From Clostridia bacterium (GTDB taxonomy: Bacteria; Bacillota_A; Clostridia; Christensenellales; UBA1242): DNA of 21,466 nucleotides. The DNA is taken from contig JAFQOM010000085.1 in the NCBI GenBank assembly GCA_017403205.1, positions 1-21,466 on the forward strand, written 5' to 3'. The notes under the pieces are model-generated. The model was not told the origin of the DNA. It did no database searches and worked only from the letters and a program-made list of their open reading frames with translations. Shown here piece by piece: positions 9,401-15,597 of the stretch. Both the position numbers and the translations under genes were made by a program. The first letter of the stretch is position 1; each line of letters starts with the position of its first letter.

Positions 9401-9491
9401 AAATGACTCTACAACCCAAGGCTTTTTGCCAGAAGATCAAGCAAATATATTAAATTCAAGTGGAGCATATAGCCCTATTTACATTAAGTAA
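6471..9491 (+). CDS. 1006-aa exported protein: two Ig-like (BIG_2-type) domains and a beta-solenoid-like C-terminal half
   Basis: A typical signal peptide or N-terminal anchor (MNKKIILLILVLPLFLLL, then a Ser/Thr-rich stretch to SSAG, about 1-28). Two bacterial Ig-like group 2 domains follow at roughly 30-121 and 124-206; the second has the classic SSNNAVATVSDNGVVRAVG and GSATITV signatures. Residues 210-505 look like further beta-sandwich domains. From about 507 the pattern changes to one resembling right-handed beta-helices: SFGDLYTATKNQKIVVLQNEI, then YGNGYQINAHNI (601-612) and ladder-like stretches (VTLNNVEL, VNINYSRL, INVNIKNSVL). No LPXTG motif and no C-terminal membrane anchor. The strong AGGGGGTG Shine-Dalgarno supports the start. 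It is third in the ABC operon and is likely a surface or wall-associated adhesin or carbohydrate-contact protein. No enzyme active site was identified. Confidence 0.85.
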   Translation: MNKKIILLILVLPLFLLLTIYTSTSSAGLNIKVPVSKIEITDSNIVYLNLDDEEKHYINYAVYPIAASNKQIIFTTEQIQGTRFAELEYKDGYIIPKTVGAAKVYLTTVDGGFKDSFIVQVESINLQAIECSVSQSNLMVGSSTKIQTSFIPQEATNKILNYFSSNNAVATVSDNGVVRAVGKGSATITVLSEANPLVKDEIVINVYNQEIMDLGQSEIYTIENSGSLNISIDTTENYQLTYSLYDTSNMPLDKTVFDEQNTSFLTLSEGQVVFNYSFIQDFKGSVILKIKITTDNPVRQPFERQCVLHKIDQIQAGFESDQPISYTAGSMFALHNQIIFNPDNLDINYQIQTSNNNIEVVEASNKIRLKAVLPGVTDVTVKIVNNAPPYQEVSLIKQVVILPTSLDIVESAETYGIENVWTVGGFEINNTTNTSKINTSYGKTEAGENFFDHFEYITNSNKVDINKDGTIVIKDKDFVGEVQVYAKFDYQGFVVKSPEFVFRAVGNGVNVRSFGDLYTATKNQKIVVLQNEIKEDFGFYKNGYAVYTEDSVTKINSTYDIDHYINLAKQNNPDKTDIEILRIAKENSNIKVLIEFKADVYGNGYQINAHNIAYGLDKTDSLKKDALFKGPRDFVSMTESQSSLVSVNAQDNISFAVYQNVTLNNVELKSCDLKADENGNYDLTDLTYVGTTVEVLGDNVNINYSRLTNGRTVLRVFGDINDSQKVINVNIKNSVLSSAREFIVRMGSNAFVKGSDQTPSPFIDEDTTKTFPMQKTYEAMTSQEKLDYENKYIKTFVNIKNSILKDSGLFCVGIDSHFSGQALASGNRLIEGLLSSWYDLAKTSYGAKLTFDGDVRMYDWKEVNKIDSSTLIEIELADDLDISDFKFANLKFDIKDLINGLANNTQKPYLNTIVYSQGENKYVHGGIAFFGGGKNYSVFEYSNYNFKALNGYEVKLSDVNKAELQLAAGNESFYFLLNDSTTQGFLPEDQANILNSSGAYSPIYIK

Positions 9492-9531
9492 ATTTGGTGG
9501 TAAAATTAAAGAACTTTTAAACGTATTATTA

Positions 9532-9550
9532 AAGGGAGGGATATGTAAGT
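9532..9550 (+). promoter_or_regulatory. Ribosome site with an ATG-TAA minimal ORF before the lipoprotein start
   Basis: A strong GGGAGGG (9534-9540) is followed by ATG TAA (9543-9548) and then, two bases later, the real ATG at 9551. The Shine-Dalgarno lies about 10 bases from the real start, slightly far, and nearer the start-stop pair. Ribosomes may first engage the minimal ORF and reinitiate, or it may have no effect. Confidence 0.4.
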
Positions 9551-12500
9551 ATGCGAAAATTTTTATATTGTATAATTTTTGTATTTTTAACTTCATTAAG
9601 CACTTTAATTTTTGGATGTAGTGTGCCAACTTATAGTGTTGACTATGGATTATTTGACTCTGTTGTAGAATATAACAGCAGCTTATCTTATCTTGATAAA
9701 GGGCTATCTATTGTTAAAATACAAGGCTCTGAAAAAGAAATTATTGAAATTACTCAAGACATGGTTACATATTGTGACGATACCTCTTCCGTTGGTCAAA
9801 AAAAGATAGTGGTTTTACATGAAGGTAAAAGTTATATTATAAATTTTACTGTAAAATACAGGGTAGATTTTGCCGTTGATGGAAATATTATCAACACACA
9901 ATATGTTTTTGATAATAGTGAGTTGGAGTTGCCGGATGCCCCAACAATGCCGGGTTGTGAGTTTGTTGGATGGTCACCCGTTGTTTCAACAGCAATAACA
10001 AACAACACTGTTTATAATGCAAATTTTACGGTTTCACAAAGTGGAATTCCTCTTTTATTGACTTGCTCTGCTACATATGGAGATAGGTTAAGAGACGTTA
10101 ATCTTCCTAAAAATAGTAATGGAGAGTGGCAATTTTTAAAGGATTTGTCAACAAGTGTAGGTAACGCAGGCGAACAAACTTTTGATGTAAAATTTGTTCC
10201 ATACGATAGTGACCTAATAACTGCTAAATTTGACAAAGTAAAAGTTAAGGTAAACAAAAAACTTGTAAATTTTGAAAACGTTACCCAGTCTTTTGTTTAT
10301 GACGGAAGTGTAAAAACACCAGATTATACAATAAGTGATGAGGTTGACGTTGAGTATATACCATACTATCAAGGGCAGGCCGTTAATAAAGGTAGTTATG
10401 AATTTGAATTAGAGGTTAAAAACCCTAACTATAAAGGCTCATATTACGGAGTTTTTGAAATAAAACCAATTAATACGGTTGTAGATATTGCAGATATTAA
10501 TATTAAATTTACAGATAGCTATCCACAAAGATTTGTTTATTCTATAGTGGATGAAAAGGGAAAAGCTTTAAGCAAAAATCTTATTGATTTAATGGGTTTA
10601 AAAATTATTAAACCTAATTATCAACATGCAGGAATATATGAAATAACAGCACAGGTGGAAAATCCAAACTTTAACGCCACAATTAACAAAGGGTACCTTA
10701 CAGTTCAAAAAGTGGAGCATGATTTGCAAGACAGTACACCAACTTTTGTTGGTGGGGCAAGTATAGTTTATGGAAATTATTTGTCAAACCTAATGTTTGA
10801 AAATAATGATGTAAGAGGAAAGTGGAGTTGGAAAACACCAAACATAAAAATTTTAACACCAAATACTTTTAAAGCTATTGCTATTTTTACACCAAAAGAA
10901 GATAAAGATTATCTTGTTTCAGAAAAAGAAATAGAAATTGATGTAAGAAAGAAACACATAACAATTGAAGTTAATAAAAACCATTATGTTTATGACGCAA
11001 CCCAACATACTGTCGAATATACTGTCTGTGGTGTGGAAACAGAAGATTTAGGAACTGTTGTAATAACAGGTAATCAACAAAAAACAACAGCAGGAACATA
11101 TACTGTTTGTTTGGCTGTTAACAGCGATGATTATAGATATATAGGTAGTATAGATACTTCTTTAATTATCGAAAAGGCATCTATATCAAACTTTGATATA
11201 ACATACACTGAAACATGGACCCCTTCATTGTTATTGCAAGATATTAAATTAAACAATGGTTATCAATGGGTTTATCCGTCTACACCAATAACAGAAGTTG
11301 GCAATCAAAATCACTTGGTTAGATTTACCCCAGAGGACACTGTTAATTATAAAACAGAAGTTGAAAATATATTTATAAACATTTTAAAAGCACAAGCACA
11401 AATTTCAACACAAGATCAATATTTATTTGAATACAATACAAAGGTTCATCGATTGCAACAAATTGTTGCCACTCACACAGAAACTGATATTGAATATAAT
11501 TATTTGTTAAATGGAACACCTGTAGATGAAATTTTAAATGCAGGGCAATATCAAGTAGAATTGACTTTGCCAGAAAGTAAGCACTACAAAGAAGCTAAAA
11601 TCACAATTGATGTTGTGGTAGAAAAAGCTGAAAACAGAGAGATTGTTCAAACAACTCAAAATGCTGTTTATGGCGATTTTATTAACAAGTATACTTTTGA
11701 AACAAGCAAAACAGGTATATGGACTTGGCAAGGTGCAAACCAAAACACAACAGTTGGCAATGCTGGTCAAAATAAATTTATTGCCGTGTTTACACCATTT
11801 GACACAGCAAACTATAAATCAAGACAAGAGATTGTTACGTTTAATGTTGCAAAATGCTTAGTTGAACTACCTACAATTAACAATCTAAAATATGAAAAAT
11901 TTGATCAAAACTCTGGAATCAAAGAAACAAGTCTTTACACTGTAGTTGATGAGGGTGGTTCAGAAATAAAAACATATTATGTTTATCTAACATTAAAAGA
12001 TGCAAAAAATTATCGTTGGCCGGGGTCTTTTGAAAACAATTCAACAGCAACGCTTGAATATAAAATAGAAAAAAATATAAACAACAGTTGGCAAACATCA
12101 CCAACCATAACAAAAAATAGCTGGTTTTATATAGATGAATACAACAAAGACAATGAGGAAGCAGGCAAAATTATAGCCGAGTCAAAATTTGGAGATTATA
12201 TTGTTGCTTATAAATTAAAAAACAGCAATCAAGATTATAAAATAGGCATGCCTGTTGATGCGGGCAAATACATAGCAAAGGTTTATGTTGAAGAGCAAGA
12301 CGAATATAATGGTTTGGTTATAGATAATATAGAGTTTGAAATTAAGCCTATTATTGTTATTGCTCCTAAAGATATAGAAATAGACTATACAGGGGTAGAG
12401 CAGACTTCTGGAATAAAACAAGACAATCGCTATTCTATTTCAAATGATAATGAGGTTAAAGATGTTGATGTTTATCACATCTTGGTTGAATTGTTAAACG

Positions 12501-14554
12501 ATAACTATGTTTGGAGTGATGGTTATCAAGCTAAACAAAGAACAATAAACTTTACAATTAACCAAGCAGAAAACTCTTGGTCAATAACACCGTTTGTAGA
12601 AAGCAGTTATCAATTTACATTTACAGATGCTTTTAAGCCTGTAGCTCAACCACAATTTGGTGCTTTGCAAACTAGTTATTATAAAGTTAACACAGACGGC
12701 ACCCTATTAGAGTTAGAAAATTTTCCACATGATGTTGGTGATTATAAGGTTGAATTTAGTGTTGCGGGAAATAATAACTATACTGGTATGGAAAAAACTC
12801 TTGACTTTACTATTTCTCCAGCGCAGCTTGAATATATTGCCCCTCAATTTAATTCAAGTCAAATTTATTATGAAAATACAGTAGATATAACTAGCGCATG
12901 GTTAAACAATGGTTACTCCGCAACGTTTGAAGGTAGACAAATAGATGGTGAATTTGAATACATTTCACCAATCTTATCAACATCATCTATACTTACAAAA
13001 ACAGAAACAATTGAGGGTTTAACATATACAAGACATTATGCACAAGTTTCTTTTAATACAACGTTTAAAGCAGCAAACTTTGTTGATAGTGTAGATAACG
13101 CTGTTATAAATCTTTATGCAGTTTGCAGAGATAACAACAACAAATATTTTGGCACAATAGAAAATGCCCTAGACGCTACTGCAAGCGGCACAGTAACTGT
13201 TATGCCATATCCTATGGATGGCGTTGTTATTTTAAGGGATGCTCAAATACAAAGCAAAACATCTCTTGTATTGCCATATCTAAATGCATCTAATGCAGAA
13301 GAGGTTAATACAGAGGGCAAGGCTAAACTAGAGTCTAAAGCAGCCCCAGGATTCAGCCGCCTAAAACTAACAAATAAAATCTTAATTGCAGAAAATGTGG
13401 TTTTAACAAACAGTGGCACGATTTTGGTGGCCGGAGAAACCTCTGGTGGTGGCGCAACTTACACGGCAATTGCAGGCAACACGGCAGGAAATTATGCAAA
13501 AATAGTTATGGCCAGTGGTGCAAAAATTACAAACAGTGGCACAATTAACTTGTTTGGTTATATAGATGAGTTAACACCCGATAATAATAGTGAGATTGTA
13601 GCGCACTCAGGAACTGTTTATATGCCTTTTATTATTCACGACTATCGTGGGGGCAATTATATGATGTCTGCTAAAAATAATGGTGTGTCTGCTTTTAATC
13701 AATTTGAATTGAGAAACATTTTGCCTCAACTTACTTTATATGATGATGCTAAATTAATTGGGCACGGTAATTTGTATGCAAAATTAATACAGGCAGAAAA
13801 CAATTATTCTCCTGTTTATTTGGCTGGCAATGGTAGTGATGGCAATAGCTGTATTATAAAGTTAAAAGATAATGCATATATGATTGCAAAATATAGACCA
13901 ATTAACAGGGTTAATGACGATGATAAATGGCAAGATGGAGTAAACTATATTAGCTTGTATGGTGGCGCAGATACTCAAACTCTTAGCCTAACTGTTATGG
14001 GTACCAATGTAAGCACGGAAGGGCTAGATTTTCCATTATCCTTTAGACAAAACGTAACATTGGTTACAGGCACATATACAATGAATCAGTATTTTAAAAT
14101 GTTGCCAGGTCATGTGTTTACAGTTAATGAGGGCGTAAACCTAACTATTAACAGATTAAATATTTATCAAAGTTATACAGATAATGTCGGGCTAAGTGCA
14201 GGTTTGCCAAATTATCCACAACTAGATCCAACCGACAATACAAAGTCAATTTCACCTGCAGTGTTTAATATGTATGGCAATTTAACAGTAACAACAATTG
14301 GGGGAAATGTTAACGTAAATGATAAATCTAATATAAATGTTACAAACAGTAAAGCAACAACTTATGAAGTTGAAAAAGTAACTGAAAAATCTTTCTATAT
14401 CCCATTGTTACAAGATAAATATAATGTTACAAAACAAACATTTGCTTATGACTTGTATTTAAAGTATGTAGTAAATGGAGAGCTTAAATCTCAGCAAATT
14501 ACAACATCTGGATTATATAAATTTAACCAAACAAATTTAAATTTTGCAGTATAA
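9551..14554 (+). CDS. 1667-aa lipoprotein: InlB/B-repeat-like unit, alternating MBG/YDG Ig-like modules, C-terminal beta-solenoid
   Basis: The signal peptide ends in a lipobox-like IFGC with Cys23, so it should be lipid-anchored on the outer membrane face. Residues 106-160 match a B-repeat (Flg_new/InlB type: GCEFVGWSP, NNTVYNANF). Then come about ten Ig-like modules of two alternating sorts. The MBG type (VYGD/VYGN, G-x-W-x-W, VGNAG, FTP-x-D-x-x-NY) is at about 173-236, 403-467, 553-615 and 703-768. The YDG type is at about 238-305, 468-543, 616-692, 778-840, 930-1005 and 1008-1092. From about 1195 (GTIENALDATASGTVTV) to the end, NSGTI ladder repeats suggest a pectate-lyase-like solenoid with no visible catalytic residues. 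No LPXTG motif. A rod-like stalk presenting a solenoid head would suit adhesion. It is the last gene of the ABC operon and is followed by a strong terminator. Confidence 0.87.
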   Translation: MRKFLYCIIFVFLTSLSTLIFGCSVPTYSVDYGLFDSVVEYNSSLSYLDKGLSIVKIQGSEKEIIEITQDMVTYCDDTSSVGQKKIVVLHEGKSYIINFTVKYRVDFAVDGNIINTQYVFDNSELELPDAPTMPGCEFVGWSPVVSTAITNNTVYNANFTVSQSGIPLLLTCSATYGDRLRDVNLPKNSNGEWQFLKDLSTSVGNAGEQTFDVKFVPYDSDLITAKFDKVKVKVNKKLVNFENVTQSFVYDGSVKTPDYTISDEVDVEYIPYYQGQAVNKGSYEFELEVKNPNYKGSYYGVFEIKPINTVVDIADINIKFTDSYPQRFVYSIVDEKGKALSKNLIDLMGLKIIKPNYQHAGIYEITAQVENPNFNATINKGYLTVQKVEHDLQDSTPTFVGGASIVYGNYLSNLMFENNDVRGKWSWKTPNIKILTPNTFKAIAIFTPKEDKDYLVSEKEIEIDVRKKHITIEVNKNHYVYDATQHTVEYTVCGVETEDLGTVVITGNQQKTTAGTYTVCLAVNSDDYRYIGSIDTSLIIEKASISNFDITYTETWTPSLLLQDIKLNNGYQWVYPSTPITEVGNQNHLVRFTPEDTVNYKTEVENIFINILKAQAQISTQDQYLFEYNTKVHRLQQIVATHTETDIEYNYLLNGTPVDEILNAGQYQVELTLPESKHYKEAKITIDVVVEKAENREIVQTTQNAVYGDFINKYTFETSKTGIWTWQGANQNTTVGNAGQNKFIAVFTPFDTANYKSRQEIVTFNVAKCLVELPTINNLKYEKFDQNSGIKETSLYTVVDEGGSEIKTYYVYLTLKDAKNYRWPGSFENNSTATLEYKIEKNINNSWQTSPTITKNSWFYIDEYNKDNEEAGKIIAESKFGDYIVAYKLKNSNQDYKIGMPVDAGKYIAKVYVEEQDEYNGLVIDNIEFEIKPIIVIAPKDIEIDYTGVEQTSGIKQDNRYSISNDNEVKDVDVYHILVELLNDNYVWSDGYQAKQRTINFTINQAENSWSITPFVESSYQFTFTDAFKPVAQPQFGALQTSYYKVNTDGTLLELENFPHDVGDYKVEFSVAGNNNYTGMEKTLDFTISPAQLEYIAPQFNSSQIYYENTVDITSAWLNNGYSATFEGRQIDGEFEYISPILSTSSILTKTETIEGLTYTRHYAQVSFNTTFKAANFVDSVDNAVINLYAVCRDNNNKYFGTIENALDATASGTVTVMPYPMDGVVILRDAQIQSKTSLVLPYLNASNAEEVNTEGKAKLESKAAPGFSRLKLTNKILIAENVVLTNSGTILVAGETSGGGATYTAIAGNTAGNYAKIVMASGAKITNSGTINLFGYIDELTPDNNSEIVAHSGTVYMPFIIHDYRGGNYMMSAKNNGVSAFNQFELRNILPQLTLYDDAKLIGHGNLYAKLIQAENNYSPVYLAGNGSDGNSCIIKLKDNAYMIAKYRPINRVNDDDKWQDGVNYISLYGGADTQTLSLTVMGTNVSTEGLDFPLSFRQNVTLVTGTYTMNQYFKMLPGHVFTVNEGVNLTINRLNIYQSYTDNVGLSAGLPNYPQLDPTDNTKSISPAVFNMYGNLTVTTIGGNVNVNDKSNINVTNSKATTYEVEKVTEKSFYIPLLQDKYNVTKQTFAYDLYLKYVVNGELKSQQITTSGLYKFNQTNLNFAV

Positions 14555-14589
14555 ATTTGCTTATATTTATTTGATTTAAAAAATAAACA

Positions 14590-14620
14590 AAAAAACTCTA
14601 TCGCTTTGATAGAGTTTTTT
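14590..14620. terminator. Bidirectional intrinsic terminator
   Basis: A perfect 13-bp hairpin with arms 14590-14602 and 14608-14620 and loop GCTTT. The core ACTCTATC/GATAGAGT is flanked by A6 and T6, so it can stop transcription from both sides. It closes the ABC/surface-protein operon and lies 20 bases past the stop of the converging 45-codon ORF. Confidence 0.95.
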
Positions 14621-14640
14621 AATTTTATTTTATATCAGTA

Positions 14641-14778
14641 TTATAAATTAAATTTATCCTTTATTATTTTGGCAACTTCTTTTGCAGATAGGTTGCTGTT
14701 ATCAATTTTTATATAGTTTTTGTGTTTTATTTCGCCATCTAAACTTTCTAGTCTATGTTTTTTGTCGTCTAATAACAT
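14641..14778 (-). CDS. 45-aa ORF resembling the C-terminal tail of a P-loop kinase; small gene or remnant
   Basis: Translates as a Lys-rich peptide beginning MLLDDKKHRLESLDG and ending AKIIKDKFNL. The middle, HKNYIKIDNSNLSAKEVAKI, looks like the end of small nucleoside or adenylate-type kinases and AAA ATPases, where a 'Y-x-I-D-N-T/S-N-L' strand is followed by a final helix. The P-loop and the rest of such an enzyme are missing: an in-frame TAA lies 9 bases upstream of the ATG and only promoter-like DNA follows as far as rex. Even so, it has AGAGG about 10 bases upstream, an extended -10-like box and a terminator just past its stop. Either a 5'-deleted gene remnant or a genuine microprotein. 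The family likeness is from memory and unverified. Confidence 0.5.
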   Translation of the reverse strand: MLLDDKKHRLESLDGEIKHKNYIKIDNSNLSAKEVAKIIKDKFNL

Positions 14779-14819
14779 GCGTTTTTAACCTCTATTTAAA
14801 TGTATAACATATTTTTAAT

Positions 14820-14828
14820 TTTATAGCA
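14820..14828 (-). promoter_or_regulatory. Possible extended -10 promoter for the 45-codon ORF
   Basis: On the minus strand TGC-TATAAA (-10 at 14820-14825 with TG at 14827-14828), about 45 bases upstream of the ATG. No recognisable -35 box. It would fire away from the rex promoter. Confidence 0.3.
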
Positions 14829-14884
14829 AAAATACCAACAAATATTCTTTTTAAGAACAGAGTATAAAAACTTTAAAAAAGCAC

Positions 14885-14912
14885 TTGACTTTGTAATTTT
14901 AAAAGATATAAT
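14885..14912 (+). promoter_or_regulatory. Promoter of the rex-adhE-kinase operon
   Basis: -35 TTGACT (14885-14890), a 16-base spacer, and a perfect -10 TATAAT (14907-14912). The expected start site near 14919-14921 gives a leader of about 27 bases with GTGAGG before the rex ATG. It is the only promoter seen for the three genes, which are separated by 12 and 17 bases. Confidence 0.85.
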
Positions 14913-14932
14913 TATATCGATACAAAAATATC
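14905..14932 (+). promoter_or_regulatory. Tandem GATA-N6-TATC palindromes, candidate operator of the rex operon
   Basis: Two abutting 14-bp elements of the form GATA-N6-TATC: 14905-14918 (a perfect palindrome, GATATAATTATATC) and 14919-14932 (GATACAAAAATATC). The first covers the -10 box, the second the transcription start and early leader, which is an ideal repressor position. They do not match the usual Rex site (TTGTTAA/TTGTGAA half sites). Autoregulation by this Rex, or control by another factor, is inference. Confidence 0.5.
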
Positions 14933-14946
14933 TATTGTGAGGTTTT

Positions 14947-15585
14947 ATGTGTAATGATAGGAACAATTTAATACCTATAGCAACAATAAAGAGGTTGCCA
15001 ATATATTTAAGTGTTATTAATGATTATATGCAAAAAGGCAAAACAGAAATATCTTCTAACAAAATTGCACACATAATAAACGAAAACCCTTCTTTGGTAA
15101 AAAAAGACTTGAGTTATGTAATTAGCAAAGAGGGCAAGCCAAAAATTGGTTATGAAATAAAATCTTTAATTGCCGATTTGAAGTCATTTTTAAGCAATAA
15201 TCATTTTAATAAAGCGGTTATTGTTGGAACAGGTCTATTAGGTTCAGCATTAATGTCATATAATGGCTTTGATGAATATAATTTGCAAATAGAATGTGGT
15301 TTTGATATTGATAAAACTAAAATTAATACAGAAATATCTAACAAAAAAATTTATGATATAAATAATTTAGAAGATTTTGTAAAACAAAACAACATTAAAA
15401 TTGGCATTATAACAACGCCACAAAATTATGCACAAAAAGTTGCAGAAATGTTGATAAGAGCTGGCATAAAAGCTATATGGAACTTTACTTCATCGCACAT
15501 AGATGTATCTAAAAATATAATAATAAAAAATGAAGACTTAGCAACTTCATTGGTTGTTATATCTAAACAACTAGAAAATTTGTAG
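14947..15585 (+). CDS. rex: Redox-sensing transcriptional repressor Rex
   Basis: A 212-aa NADH/NAD+-responsive repressor of fermentation genes, acting as a dimer on DNA. Winged helix at about 10-75: ISSNKIAHIINENPSLVKKDLSY, which matches the family's IA...QVRKDLSY. Then a Rossmann domain with GTGLLG (94-99) for NADH, the FDID acidic strand end (119-122), GIITTPQNYAQ (153-163) and the family block AGIKAIWNFTSSHIDV (172-187). The wing is divergent: the usual FG-x-FG-x-RG-x-GY reads VISKEGKPKIGY (58-69), so DNA specificity may differ. The start is fixed by GTGAGG 5 bases upstream and the promoter at 14885. It stands 12 bases before adhE, a textbook Rex target, so the operon is probably self-controlled through NADH level. 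Confidence 0.93.
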   Translation: MCNDRNNLIPIATIKRLPIYLSVINDYMQKGKTEISSNKIAHIINENPSLVKKDLSYVISKEGKPKIGYEIKSLIADLKSFLSNNHFNKAVIVGTGLLGSALMSYNGFDEYNLQIECGFDIDKTKINTEISNKKIYDINNLEDFVKQNNIKIGIITTPQNYAQKVAEMLIRAGIKAIWNFTSSHIDVSKNIIIKNEDLATSLVVISKQLENL

Positions 15586-15597
15586 TAGGAGAGAGTT

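Noticed and set aside
10012..12421. Several 60-80-codon frames on both strands inside the 1667-aa gene
   Set aside because: Out-of-frame shadows of a long repeat protein; no start signals.
14934..14944. TTGTGA half site near the rex start as a canonical Rex operator
   Set aside because: There is no matching TCACAA half, and it overlaps the ribosome site, so it is most likely chance.
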